Shown one piece after another: positions 35,210 through 43,774 of a stretch of 64,000 nt of DNA. A model generated the notes under the pieces. It did not search any database. It was not told the origin of the DNA and worked only from the letters and a program-made list of their open reading frames with translations. The stretch spans positions 62,001-126,000 of the forward strand of contig CAZJVJ010000004.1 of NCBI GenBank assembly GCA_964549635.1, given 5' to 3'. Each line of letters starts with the position of its first letter. Position 1 is the stretch's first letter. This DNA is from VGNY01 sp964549635. Lineage in GTDB: Bacteria; Chloroflexota; Dehalococcoidia; GIF9; UBA5629. The position numbers were made by a program, and so were the translations under genes.

Positions 35210-36127
35210 CTATTGCTTCAAAAAGTCCAGTACGAGCCTGTTGAGTCTATCTGATTTTTCTAAGTTTACCTGGTGGCCAATGCCCTCCAAGATATGTACT
35301 TGAATATTTGGGATGGCGTTTATAACTTCATCTATTCTTTCTCGAGAAATATCTGTGTCTTCGGTTCCCCAGATGAGCATAACCTCTCTGTTTTGCTTTC
35401 CAACTGTGCGGTAGGCCTCACGATAATCTCGCATGGCATCACCACGAAACATGGAAAGAGCCGCTCTTTCGAAGCCCTTGTAGGTAATTTGTTCGTATAG
35501 TAATTGACTGTATTTATCTGCCCTATCCATTCCTTTAATTAAGGAATTGGCGCGTTTGGTTACGGTCTTCGTTGCTACCATGCGCATTAGGAAATCGCCA
35601 AGGATGGGAATACGCAACATCTTAATAGATGTGTCTTTGCTAACGGAATTGACCAATGGTGCAATCAGAACCAGGCGTTGCACGCGCTCAGGGTAGTTGG
35701 CGGTGAAGTCGGTGACGATAGCGCCGCCTAAGGACATCCCAACCAAATCTACAGGTTCTTTTAATCCTAGGTTATTGAGTAAGTCGAGCAGTTGCCTGCG
35801 GTAGAGTGCTCTATTGTAGTCGGTATCAGGCCTGTCAGAATAGCCCCTGCCGTACATATCATAGCGAAGCAACTGAAATCCGGCGGTGGTAAATGCCTCA
35901 ATCTGAGGGTCCCATACCCACATCGGTATAGTAGCACCGTGAACCAGCACGACCACTGGCGTGTCTTTGGGACCGAGCAACTCGTAATGGGTTACTCCAT
36001 CAGAGAGTTTAACATAGGTGCCGCCAAGCTGTGCACGTGTGGCTTCGTTTAGTTCCTTGTCTTCGCGGTATGTTGTTGGATAAAGGCCGACTGGTACTAA
36101 CAAAATGGCTACAACGATGCCAATCAC
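35210..36127 (-). CDS. Alpha/beta hydrolase, membrane-anchored
   Basis: A 305-residue alpha/beta-fold hydrolase. The N-terminus (MIGIVVAILLVPVGLYPTTY) is a signal anchor or uncleaved signal peptide, so it probably acts outside the membrane. The catalytic triad is visible: nucleophile serine in GMSLGG near residue 131, aspartate in WGTEDTD near 254, histidine in GIGHQ near 284. The oxyanion region is LVHGATIPMWVWDP. GTG 36127 is the only start before an in-frame stop. Closest in style to small esterases or C-C hydrolases; substrate unknown. Confidence 0.8.
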   Translation of the reverse strand: MIGIVVAILLVPVGLYPTTYREDKELNEATRAQLGGTYVKLSDGVTHYELLGPKDTPVVVLVHGATIPMWVWDPQIEAFTTAGFQLLRYDMYGRGYSDRPDTDYNRALYRRQLLDLLNNLGLKEPVDLVGMSLGGAIVTDFTANYPERVQRLVLIAPLVNSVSKDTSIKMLRIPILGDFLMRMVATKTVTKRANSLIKGMDRADKYSQLLYEQITYKGFERAALSMFRGDAMRDYREAYRTVGKQNREVMLIWGTEDTDISRERIDEVINAIPNIQVHILEGIGHQVNLEKSDRLNRLVLDFLKQ

Positions 36128-36288
36128 GGCCCATTTCCATTTATTGTCCCCTTGTTTTCTTATTTATGGCCTCCTCTCTTCTTTGAACAAAAGATTTTCG
36201 CAGATGTTAAAGCAGTAGACCTCTTTTGTCAACGAGCAACCCTGGTTACCTCTTTGTTAAACATGTTTGGTATGGCAAAATGTTGGAG

Positions 36289-36317
36289 TTGACAGAAAAG
36301 TCGGAAGTCAATAATAT
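36289..36317 (+). promoter_or_regulatory. Promoter of the microprotein pair
   Basis: TTGACA (36289-36294), 17 bp, TAATAT (36312-36317), the same hexamers and spacing as the hrcA promoter. It lies 35 bp before a small gene with a GCAGGAGG site. Confidence 0.7.
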
Positions 36318-36351
36318 TGACGAGATTATAATTGCAGGAGGTTAAATTCGT

Positions 36352-36504
36352 ATGGCGAAAAGAAGCATAACTATTAGTAGCGTAGCTGCAGGAATTATAG
36401 CCATAATTGCCGGGGTGGTGATTCTGTTTAACTGGATATCTCTCAACCTTGTTGTCGGTGTTTTTCTCATTGTTTGGGGTGTGCTGGCGCTTATAAACAG
36501 GTAA
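36352..36504 (+). CDS. 50-residue membrane microprotein (DUF3096-like)
   Basis: ATG 36352 follows a strong GCAGGAGGT site and a good promoter. The 50 residues begin MAKRSITISSVAAG, then two hydrophobic segments (GIIAIIAGVVILF and LNLVVGVFLIVWGVLALI) joined by a short NWIS turn, a helical hairpin in the membrane. The second half matches the pattern of the next small gene. DUF3096-type proteins are of this size; their function is unknown. Confidence 0.75.
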   Translation: MAKRSITISSVAAGIIAIIAGVVILFNWISLNLVVGVFLIVWGVLALINR

Positions 36505-36578
36505 CGGCACGTTGCTGTTTGCTTCGACAATGTTTTGACTTGAAGGCAACGGTTATTTTGAGAAGGAGGTGAGAACCG

Positions 36579-36737
36579 ATGTCAGCTTTTGCATTGCCAA
36601 CACCTATGGGACTATTTTGGGGCATTGTAACACTAATCTTCGGTATAATTGTGATGATTTTCCCCAAAATCCTCAACTATATTGTTGGTATTTACCTCAT
36701 TGTAGTCGGATTGTGGGCAATTATAGCCGCATTTTAG
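36579..36737 (+). CDS. 52-residue membrane microprotein (DUF3096)
   Basis: ATG 36579 follows GAAGGAGGTGAG. The product has two hydrophobic segments, GLFWGIVTLIFGIIVMIF and YIVGIYLIVVGLWAIIAAF, around the diagnostic PKILN turn of DUF3096. It is 74 bp after a paralogous microprotein gene, on the same strand and probably in the same transcript. Likely small helical-hairpin proteins that associate in the membrane; role not known. Confidence 0.78.
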   Translation: MSAFALPTPMGLFWGIVTLIFGIIVMIFPKILNYIVGIYLIVVGLWAIIAAF

Positions 36738-36811
36738 TGTGAAATTTCAGCTCATCCCTTATCTATATCGATTGCTCTGGTCATTTATATAGCATCGTGC
36801 TATGCGAAGGT

Positions 36812-37575
36812 ATGCTTTATTTCGGTACAAGTGGCTTTAGCTATAGTGATGAGGTTGGTAATTATTACCCGCATAGCATGCCTCGTGAGGGAGTGGCTTA
36901 GCTACTATGCCCGATAATTCAATCCCTTAGAGCTGAATTCTACGTTTTATGCTCTGCCCAAACTATCCGTTGTGTAAGCCATGGTGTCTAAGACTAATGA
37001 CGGTTTCTATTTTCGGTCAAGGCAAATCAGGAGATGACGCATCGGCACTAGAAAGATAGTATGGTTTGTACGTCCTGTAGTAATATACTTAAGCCTTTTA
37101 GTGATGCGGGCAAGCTCGGTTGTGTGCTGTTGCAATTTCCTTATATTTTTGGTTTTAGTTAGCAAAAACTGGGATTACCCGGCGCTTTTTCGAGAGCGGT
37201 TGAAGGATTTGTCAATAGTTGTAGAATTTCGTAACATTCAATGGCTAAGGGAAGAACTTTTCCAGTAATTGGGTAGCCAAGGTATTGGTTTTTGCTGTGT
37301 TGATGGACCGCAACTGCCCAAGCTCTTACCGTCGGTAGCCGAGGTCACGAGCAAGATCGATTATGTATGTTTTCGCGGCATAATGCAGCCAAGTGGGGGC
37401 AGTATGAGCACGCTTATGAGAGGTATGATTATACTTATTCGATGGAAGAGCTTAAGGAATGACTGCCTCGAATAATTTGAACAGTCTAACTGAAAGGACA
37501 TTTGTTTTTGCTAACAATCACTGGCCTGGCCAGGCTATAGGCACTATCAGACAGTTACGTGTCATGGTTGACTAG
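36812..37575 (+). pseudogene. DUF72 (YecE-like) pseudogene
   Basis: Fragments in changing frames reconstruct a DUF72 protein of about 254 residues. In order: MLYFGTSGFSYSDEVGNYYP, EWLSYYAR then a stop where Glu is expected, FNPLELNSTFYALPK, a stop, FSVKANQEMTHR in a new frame, DAGKLGCVLLQFPY, then FCCVDGPQLPKLLPSVAEV, HAYERYDYTYSMEELKE-stop, and finally TFVFANNHWPGQA ending VMVD-stop. At least five stop codons and several frame changes are needed, far more than sequencing error would give. The intact family is a TIM-barrel of unknown enzymatic role. Confidence 0.85.
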
Positions 37576-37604
37576 TTTACTTTACTCTTTACATAGGTTA
37601 CAAT
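37576..37604 (+). promoter_or_regulatory. Promoter of the TraR/DksA-lspA-rluD unit
   Basis: TTTACT (37576-37581), 17 bp, TACAAT (37599-37604), immediately after the pseudogene stop. The transcript would start about 12 bp before the first possible start codon of the zinc-finger gene. Confidence 0.5.
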
Positions 37605-37643
37605 AATTTTTACGAACCACATATGATATGTCGGGTTTATGAA

Positions 37644-38021
37644 ATGACCACCGACTTTTCGGAACTGTATGAGCGTTTAAAAAAAGAGCAAATGCGTTTG
37701 CATTCTGAGCTCCGGCAGTTGAAAGCCGAAGAGAAGTCTGCTGATGAGCAGAGAGAAGGTAGCCCCTTTGGAAAGAGGGAAGAAGGGGCTACTGAGGTCT
37801 TTGAGTTGGAGAAAAGGTTAGCTCTCAGCAATCGCCTGACAATTGCTCTGGCTGAAGTGGAGCATGCCCTTAAGAAGTATGAAGCAGGTACCTATGGTTT
37901 GTGTGACCTATGTGGTAAGCCGATAGAGCGAGCCAGGCTTGAGGCATTACCTCACGCCAATTTGTGCCTTGAGTGCAAAGGACGCCAAGCAAAGAATGCC
38001 AGAAGTAAGTCGGCACGCTAG
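37644..38021 (+). CDS. TraR/DksA-type C4 zinc-finger protein
   Basis: About 125 residues from ATG 37644 (37623 adds seven). A long coiled coil (residues 6-80) is followed by a C-terminal four-cysteine finger CDLCGKPIERARLEALPHA...CLEC. This is the DksA/TraR fold that enters the RNA polymerase secondary channel or acts as a small regulator. No clear ribosome binding site for either start. It overlaps lspA by 26 bp, so the two are translationally linked, an arrangement seen in several bacteria. Confidence 0.85.
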   Translation: MTTDFSELYERLKKEQMRLHSELRQLKAEEKSADEQREGSPFGKREEGATEVFELEKRLALSNRLTIALAEVEHALKKYEAGTYGLCDLCGKPIERARLEALPHANLCLECKGRQAKNARSKSAR

Positions 38022-38508
38022 TGGGTGGGGGCTAGGTTCATTCCTCATTATCGCTGCCTTTGTAATAGCGCTGGACCAGATAAGCAAGTTTTGGGTCAGA
38101 ACTTATTTGGAGCTTGGTGAAATAGTTCCTGTAGCTGGCCCTTTGAGTCTGGTGCATGTACGCAATACAGGCTCTGCCTTTGGCCTTTTTGCCAATCAAG
38201 TTTTTCTGTTAACGCTGATTGCCGTCGTTGGTTTGGTGGCTGTTCTGTTATTCTATCGCTACCTTCTACGGTCAAGCCTTCTAGGCAGCACAGCCCTGGG
38301 ATTGGTCTTTGGTGGTGCTGTGGGCAATCTAGTAGACCGAATTAGGTTTGGCTATGTCACCGATTTTATTGATGTCCGCTTATGGGGTGATTTTCACTGG
38401 CCAGCGTTTAATGTTGCTGATTCAGCCATAACGGTGGGTACGATTGTTCTGATCATTTTTATTTTTTGGACATTGAGAAAAAGCAATGGTAATTTCTCGG
38501 GAACCTGA
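37996..38508 (+). CDS. lspA: Lipoprotein signal peptidase
   Basis: Aspartic membrane protease of 170 residues that cleaves prolipoproteins such as those found here at 2228, 29580 and 30214. Four membrane helices. Catalytic aspartates lie in GAVGNLVDRIRFGYVTDFID and in FNVADSAI. ATG 37996 gives a normal N-terminus; the frame can be extended upstream inside the preceding gene but those residues are unlike the family. Confidence 0.93.
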   Translation: MPEVSRHASGWGLGSFLIIAAFVIALDQISKFWVRTYLELGEIVPVAGPLSLVHVRNTGSAFGLFANQVFLLTLIAVVGLVAVLLFYRYLLRSSLLGSTALGLVFGGAVGNLVDRIRFGYVTDFIDVRLWGDFHWPAFNVADSAITVGTIVLIIFIFWTLRKSNGNFSGT

Positions 38509-39403
38509 AGTTAGGGTCTTGGAAGTGATTGAGCCGGCAGTTCGATTGGATAAGTATCTGGCTTATGCGTGTCCTGGATTGTCGCGTTCCCGTCTACAGA
38601 AGTTGATTAAACAAGGCTATATTTTGGTTAATGGATATGTAGCAGCTAAGACGAGCCAGAGGCTGAATGCTGGAGATAGGATTGATATTACTTTACCACC
38701 TCCTGAGCAAATCACTCTTGTTGCTGAGTCTATCCCATTGACTGTAGTCTATGAGGATGATGAGCTTTTGGTGATAGACAAACCTGCAGGATTGGTTGTC
38801 CATCCGTCTCCAGGGCATACGGCACATACCCTGATTAATGCCCTTTTAGCTCGTTGTCCGGCTTTATCTAGTTTTACCGATTCCATGCGACCGGGTATTG
38901 TCCATCGTTTGGATAAAGACACTTCGGGACTGATGATTATAGCAAAAAGTTCCTCAGCCCAGCAGTATTTGATTCGTCAGTTCAAGGCCAAAAAGGTTTC
39001 TAAAGGCTATTTGGTGCTGGTTAAAGGCAAACTGACTCCGAGCCATGGTATAATTGATGCTCCCATTGGGCGTGACCCATCTAACCGCAAACGCATGGCA
39101 GTAGTCACCGGTGGCAAAACGGCTCGGACTAAGTATAGAGTAAAGGATTATTTGGGGGATTACACCTTGCTTGAAATCACCACTGAAACTGGCCGTACCC
39201 ACCAGATACGTGTTCATTTAGCAGCTATCGGCTATCCGGTTGTCGGTGACCCTACGTATGGTGTGAAATCAGTATATGTTAACCGACAATTTATACACGC
39301 TTATCGTCTGGGCTTCCATCTACCTTCCACCGGTGAATACCGTGAATTCACCTGTGACTTACCGGCAGATTTGAGGCAAGCTTTACAACTTTTAAGAGGG
39401 TGA
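38486..39403 (+). CDS. rluD: Ribosomal large subunit pseudouridine synthase, RluD family
   Basis: RluA-family enzyme of 305 residues. An N-terminal S4 RNA-binding domain (VRLDKYLAYACPGLSRSRLQKLI) precedes the catalytic domain, with the active-site aspartate in GIVHRLDKDTSGLM near residue 140 and ETGRTHQIRVHLA near 230. It should modify 23S rRNA uridines. The start lies within the last 23 bp of lspA, a common lspA-rluD coupling. Confidence 0.92.
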   Translation: MVISREPEVRVLEVIEPAVRLDKYLAYACPGLSRSRLQKLIKQGYILVNGYVAAKTSQRLNAGDRIDITLPPPEQITLVAESIPLTVVYEDDELLVIDKPAGLVVHPSPGHTAHTLINALLARCPALSSFTDSMRPGIVHRLDKDTSGLMIIAKSSSAQQYLIRQFKAKKVSKGYLVLVKGKLTPSHGIIDAPIGRDPSNRKRMAVVTGGKTARTKYRVKDYLGDYTLLEITTETGRTHQIRVHLAAIGYPVVGDPTYGVKSVYVNRQFIHAYRLGFHLPSTGEYREFTCDLPADLRQALQLLRG

Positions 39404-39432
39404 AAATTTAATTGTTATTTTATCTTCTTCTA

Positions 39433-39461
39433 TTGCCTAATGTGTACACAATGTGTTAAAT
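39433..39461 (+). promoter_or_regulatory. Promoter with central palindrome
   Basis: TTGCCT (39433-39438), 17 bp, TTAAAT (39456-39461). The spacer holds the perfect 10-bp palindrome TGTGTACACA (39441-39450), a good repressor position. Serves the small coiled-coil gene at 39486. Shares GTGTACAC with the site near 29108. Confidence 0.45.
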
Positions 39462-39485
39462 TGTATTTGAAGAGAGGTATTCAAC

Positions 39486-39761
39486 ATGAAGGTTCCTGAC
39501 AAGTCTTTTGAACAGATTAGGAAGAGTCAAATAGGACGCGAGAGCGAATTATACTCACAGTTACTTAGCAAAAGCGAGTTTGGTGATCTGGAGACCTTTG
39601 AAGCCGAGTCAGCTCTTAAAAGGAATGAGTTGCTGTTCAAAATTCAAACCGACATGGAGGATGTCAGGAATGCCTTGAAGCAGGCTGAGCAGCTAACCGA
39701 ACGGCTCAGGCGAAGATTAAACGAACTTGAGGGTATGTATCGCATCCTGACACGGAAGTAA
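39486..39761 (+). CDS. Small coiled-coil protein, function unknown
   Basis: 91 residues, highly charged, no cysteine and no membrane segment. Residues 45-88 form a heptad-rich helix (RNELLFKIQTDMEDVRNALK, then EQLTERLRRRLNELEGMYR). A GAGAGG site precedes the ATG and a promoter with a central palindrome lies 25 bp upstream, so it seems a real, separately controlled gene. No family recognised. Confidence 0.7.
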   Translation: MKVPDKSFEQIRKSQIGRESELYSQLLSKSEFGDLETFEAESALKRNELLFKIQTDMEDVRNALKQAEQLTERLRRRLNELEGMYRILTRK

Positions 39762-39983
39762 CGTTTGATAACAGACTAGCAAAAACTCCTCGTTTTGTGG
39801 TCTGACTAAGATAACTGAGATTTCTAATGCGTTAGCAGTTTGTCGGGCGAGTTGTGTTTTCGGCAGTTCGTTACATGCAAAAACGTTCTTTGCGTGGTCA
39901 TCTCCGGTTCCGTGTCTGTATGAAACAAAACCTCAGCATTTTCTTTTTAGCGCTGGCCATGTAGAACTCTAAGGAGTGAATTT

Positions 39984-40442
39984 TTGAAACAGGGGCCAAA
40001 AGAGGCTGCGTTAGAGTATGCTGGCTTCTGGATCAGATTGGGGGCTGGTGTCATCGACCTTTTACTTTTGGGGCTTGTGGTTGGGGCAATAGTTTGTGTT
40101 TATCCTGTCATAGTTGTTTGGGCACCGAGCGGTTTGATTATTTCGTTCATCTATTGGTTAGGTTTTTGGTCGTGGCGGGGCCAGACTCCTGGGAAAATGG
40201 TGGTAGGGATAAAAATAATCCGTACTGACGGTTCTCAAGTTACTTGGCAACACGCTCTTATCCGATGCTTTGGCTACATTGTGTTAGCGATAAGTTTGTT
40301 TATTGGCTTCATCTGGGTTGCTTTTGATGCTCGCAAGCAAGGTTTCCACGATAAGGTCGCAGATACTTGCGTGGTAAAGCTGCCAGTAAAGCAGGCAGTA
40401 TTAGCAGGGTCTTATGCGCGAGGCGGTGCCAGCTGTGTCTAA
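39984..40442 (+). CDS. RDD family membrane protein
   Basis: 152 residues starting at TTG 39984 behind AAGGAG. The family motif is YAGFWIRLGAGVIDLLLLG, with arginine in the first helix and aspartate at its end, and the later WRGQTPGKMVVGIKIIRTDG segment. Three to four membrane helices. RDD proteins may act in ion exchange or membrane insertion; no function can be read here. Its end overlaps the gltX start region. Confidence 0.82.
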   Translation: MKQGPKEAALEYAGFWIRLGAGVIDLLLLGLVVGAIVCVYPVIVVWAPSGLIISFIYWLGFWSWRGQTPGKMVVGIKIIRTDGSQVTWQHALIRCFGYIVLAISLFIGFIWVAFDARKQGFHDKVADTCVVKLPVKQAVLAGSYARGGASCV

Positions 40443-41892
40443 GGCGACAGTACGGGTTCGTTTTGCCCCTAGTCCAACCGGTTATCCCCATCTGGGTAAC
40501 ATAAGGACAGCCCTGTTCAACTGGCTTTTTGCGAGGCATAGTGGTGGTGTCTTCATTTTGCGTATTGAGGATACCGATGTCTTTCGATTGGTAGAGGGTG
40601 CGACGGAAGCTATTTTGGATAGTCTTCGCTGGCTAGGCCTCGATTGGGACGAGGGGCCATATTTCCAATCGCACCGGCTGGAATTTTATCGTGAGGCAGC
40701 AGAGCTCTTGGTTAAGGAAGGGTTGGCTTATTATTGTTATTGTTCTCCTGAAAGGCTGGAGTCGATACGTGGGGAGCAAATAAAGCGAAAGCAGCCCCCA
40801 GGATATGATCGCCATTGTCGATATCTTACGCGTAAACAGAGGATTGAGATAGAGTCGAGTGGGATTGTTCCAATAGTGCGTTTCAAGACACCTCTTGAAG
40901 GACAGACCTCTTTTCAGGATTTTCTACGTGGTGAGATAACTTTTGAAAATAGCACACTCGACGATTTTGTGCTTCTGAAGTCCGATGGTTATCCAACTTA
41001 CCATTTAGCTAATGTGGTCGATGACCATCTTATGTCCATTTCTCATGTTATGAGGGCTGATGAGTGGCTATCTAGTACACCACGTCATGTATTGCTGTAT
41101 CGGGCTTTTGGTTGGCAACCACCGCAGTTTGCCCATTTGCCAATGATTTTGGGGCCAGATAGGTCGAAGCTTAGTAAGCGGCACGGCGCTACTTCCATAA
41201 TAGAATACAAGAATCAAGGCTATTTGCCAGAGGCAATGTTTAACTTTTTAGCTTTGCTTGGCTGGGCGTTAGATGACAAAACGGAACTGATGACCCGGGA
41301 TGAGATAATAAAGCATTTCTCACTGGAACGAATAAGTAGAACTGCTGCTGTATTTAACAAGGAGAAGCTTGATTGGATGAACGGAGTCTATCTGAGGAGA
41401 TTAAGCATAGAAGAATTCACTCAGCGAACCGTACCATTTCTTGAGCGAGATTTGCCTATGGAAGTCAAACGTCCGCTGGACATTGGCTACATAAGGCGAA
41501 TTACGCCCCTTGTTCAGGAGAGAGCCAGAACCTTGGCTGAAATTCCAGTACTGACTGATTTTTTCTTTTTGGATAGGCTGGAATATGATGTCGAACTCCT
41601 TACACAAGAGCTTGGTATAGCCGAAGCGATTAAAGCTTTACAAGCTTCCCTAACCAGGATAGGTGAGCTACAGGATTGGGATGCCAGTTCTCTGGAGGCA
41701 ATCTTTAGGCCGCTAGCTGATGAGCTAGGCTCAAAGACAGGCGTGTTTTTTGGTCTGCTACGTGTGGCTATAACAGGAAGGAAAGTAGCTCCCCCCCTGT
41801 TCCAGACTATGGAGGTATTGGGCAGGGAGCGGTGCGTTACGCGTCTGCAAGCTGCTTTGGTAAAGCTCTCCGCCTTTCAGCCATCCGGCTGA
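40414..41892 (+). CDS. gltX: Glutamyl-tRNA synthetase
   Basis: Class Ic synthetase of 492 residues. The HIGH-type motif is PSPTGYPHLGN near residue 25 and the KMSKS-type loop is SKLSKRHGA near residue 255. A cysteine cluster (CYCSPERLESIRG) appears near residue 108. ATG 40414 overlaps the RDD gene by 29 bp; a GTG at 40435 (giving SKATVRVRFAPS) matches the usual N-terminus and is an equally good start. Whether it also charges tRNA-Gln for an amidotransferase route cannot be told from the window. Confidence 0.95.
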   Translation: MREAVPAVSKATVRVRFAPSPTGYPHLGNIRTALFNWLFARHSGGVFILRIEDTDVFRLVEGATEAILDSLRWLGLDWDEGPYFQSHRLEFYREAAELLVKEGLAYYCYCSPERLESIRGEQIKRKQPPGYDRHCRYLTRKQRIEIESSGIVPIVRFKTPLEGQTSFQDFLRGEITFENSTLDDFVLLKSDGYPTYHLANVVDDHLMSISHVMRADEWLSSTPRHVLLYRAFGWQPPQFAHLPMILGPDRSKLSKRHGATSIIEYKNQGYLPEAMFNFLALLGWALDDKTELMTRDEIIKHFSLERISRTAAVFNKEKLDWMNGVYLRRLSIEEFTQRTVPFLERDLPMEVKRPLDIGYIRRITPLVQERARTLAEIPVLTDFFFLDRLEYDVELLTQELGIAEAIKALQASLTRIGELQDWDASSLEAIFRPLADELGSKTGVFFGLLRVAITGRKVAPPLFQTMEVLGRERCVTRLQAALVKLSAFQPSG

Positions 41893-42110
41893 GGGCCATA
41901 GCTTTAGTTTGAGGCCCAGCCCTTGGCGGCGTGGCTATCGGTAGGTGCTTGTATAGTTTAATATCGGTGGCTGTACTGGTAGTTGGCCCTGTAGCTATAA
42001 TTTTCAAAAAGTAGTCACATTACCGCTGGTATCGGTTCCGCATTGTATTCTCTATTTCTGGCACCTGTTGGAGGCTCACTTCACTTACTAAAAAGTGGGC
42101 TAGCTTTGTT

Positions 42111-42920
42111 TCACACCTTCTGGCAGTCGGGGCAAAAGTAGCTACCGCGGTTTCTGACAGCAATCCGCTGGATGGGTGTGCCACAGGCAGGACAGGGCTT
42201 ACCCTTACGGTGGGCAACATTAAAATTGAAGTGTGCGGTACCTGGCTTGCCATTGGGACGTTTGTAGGTGTCAATGCTGGCACCTTTGTTTTCAATAGCC
42301 GAGCTCAAGACATGGCGAATAGCCTGATAGAGAGCCTGGATTTCTTGTAGTGACAGGCTGTTGGCTTTACGTAAAGGGTGGATTCTGGCGGCGAACAAAG
42401 CTTCATCCGCATACATGTTTCCGATGCCGGCGAAGATGGTCTGGTCTAGCAATACTGCTTTTATTGGTGCCTGGTGTTGACCTAATTTCTCAGCCAGCAT
42501 ATCAGCGGTGAAGACAGGTGTTAGAGGTTCAGGCCCAAGCTTACCTATGATAGCCTGTTCATTTTTTACCAGCCATATACCCCCGAGTCGTCTGCGGTCA
42601 GTGAATACTAATCGGCCATTGTTGTCCAAAAAGAATGTAACTTTAGCATAATTGTCTCGCTCTTCGGGGTTGAGCAGCAGGGCTCCGGACATCTTGAAAT
42701 GTATAATCAGCGCCTCGCCACTTGATAGATGGAATATAAGATATTTGCCACGACGCTCGAGGCTGTCTATTTTCTGCCCCACCAACCTTTGGCGAAACTC
42801 CTGGACAGGAGGTTGTCGTATCGGCTTGTCATCGTGAATGTTAACCCCGGCAAATTGCCGTCCGATTACATAAGGTATGAGCTCATTCTTTATCGTTTCG
42901 ACTTCAGGCAGTTCTGGCAT
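42111..42920 (-). CDS. mutM: Formamidopyrimidine-DNA glycosylase
   Basis: Base-excision repair enzyme of 269 residues removing 8-oxoguanine and ring-opened purines. Catalytic Pro-Glu are at the mature N-terminus (PELPEVETI), the conserved lysine is in RRGKYLIF near residue 58, and the C-terminal zinc finger is CPACGTPIQR...YFCPDCQK. Complete. It is convergent with gltX across a 218-bp gap in which I see no gene and only weak hairpin potential. Confidence 0.95.
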   Translation of the reverse strand: MPELPEVETIKNELIPYVIGRQFAGVNIHDDKPIRQPPVQEFRQRLVGQKIDSLERRGKYLIFHLSSGEALIIHFKMSGALLLNPEERDNYAKVTFFLDNNGRLVFTDRRRLGGIWLVKNEQAIIGKLGPEPLTPVFTADMLAEKLGQHQAPIKAVLLDQTIFAGIGNMYADEALFAARIHPLRKANSLSLQEIQALYQAIRHVLSSAIENKGASIDTYKRPNGKPGTAHFNFNVAHRKGKPCPACGTPIQRIAVRNRGSYFCPDCQKV

Positions 42921-43051
42921 GGGTTTTGGCCAATGGAATTACTTTCGTTGAATATGGGGGTCATAACATTACGACTATATTCGGAGAAGGATGTAAAAAC
43001 CTGTATGCATGGTCGTTTTATTTTTAGGCTATTAATAATTATATACTTGTT

Positions 43052-43774
43052 GTGAAGACCGTGCTATGGGATTATTTGCGTCTAATTGAAAACCTGTACC
43101 AGCGCAGTGTATCCTATTGGTGCCGAGAGATGGAAGCAAAAGACATAATTCCAGCATTCGTTTCGGAAATTAAAGGATTCCTTGCACAGGATGAGGGGTT
43201 GAGGTTATTTGAATTGGCTCTGGAGGCGTGTTCACTTGGGCCCTGTCTGGAAATTGGTAGCTTTTGCGGGAAATCAACGGTTTATTTGGGTACCGCTTGT
43301 AAATTAAAAAGAAGAACGCTTTTCACCATTGACCACCATAGAGGTTCGGAAGAGCAACAGCCGGGTCAGTTGTACTTCGATCCCGACCTTTTCGATAGTG
43401 AGACTGGTTTGATTGATAGTTTTCCGTACTTTAGGAATACAATAGAGAGAGCCGGGCTTGGCGATGTTGTTGTGCCTATTGTTACCAAATCTTCTGTGGC
43501 AGCTCGGGACTGGATGACACCGTTAGGTCTGATTTTCATAGACGGTGGGCATAGTTATGAGACCGTATTAACTGATTATCAGTGCTGGCACCCCCACTTG
43601 TTACCTGATGGGTTTCTCATTTTTCATGACATCTATTTAAACCCAGCTATGGGTGGACAAGCACCGTATGAGGTTTACAAGCTGGCGTTAAGTTCAGGGA
43701 TATTTGAAGAATTACCGATGACCAATACCTTGGGCGTGTTAAGGCGTTACAAGACCGTGATGGTCAAGGAGTAA
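43052..43774 (+). CDS. Class I SAM-dependent methyltransferase
   Basis: 240 residues with a Rossmann methyltransferase core. AdoMet motif I is LEIGSFCGKSTVYLG near residue 68, the acidic loop is FTIDHHRG near 95, and a metal-type motif FIDGGHSYETVLTDY lies near 165, followed by LLPDGFLIFHDIY. This layout resembles Methyltransf_24-type O-methyltransferases that modify sugars. GTG 43052 is used; ATG 43130 is another option. It converges with the toroid gene and overlaps its end by 36 bp, so the two may be regulated against each other. Probably part of the neighbouring glycosyltransferase locus (inference). Confidence 0.75.
   Translation: MKTVLWDYLRLIENLYQRSVSYWCREMEAKDIIPAFVSEIKGFLAQDEGLRLFELALEACSLGPCLEIGSFCGKSTVYLGTACKLKRRTLFTIDHHRGSEEQQPGQLYFDPDLFDSETGLIDSFPYFRNTIERAGLGDVVVPIVTKSSVAARDWMTPLGLIFIDGGHSYETVLTDYQCWHPHLLPDGFLIFHDIYLNPAMGGQAPYEVYKLALSSGIFEELPMTNTLGVLRRYKTVMVKE

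Noticed and set aside
37269..37475. Stand-alone 68-residue gene
   Set aside because: It is one intact fragment (FCCVDGPQLPKLLPSVAEV) of the DUF72 pseudogene, not a separate gene.
41893..42110. Gene or tRNA between gltX and mutM
   Set aside because: No open frame with a start signal and no cloverleaf; only weak inverted repeats.
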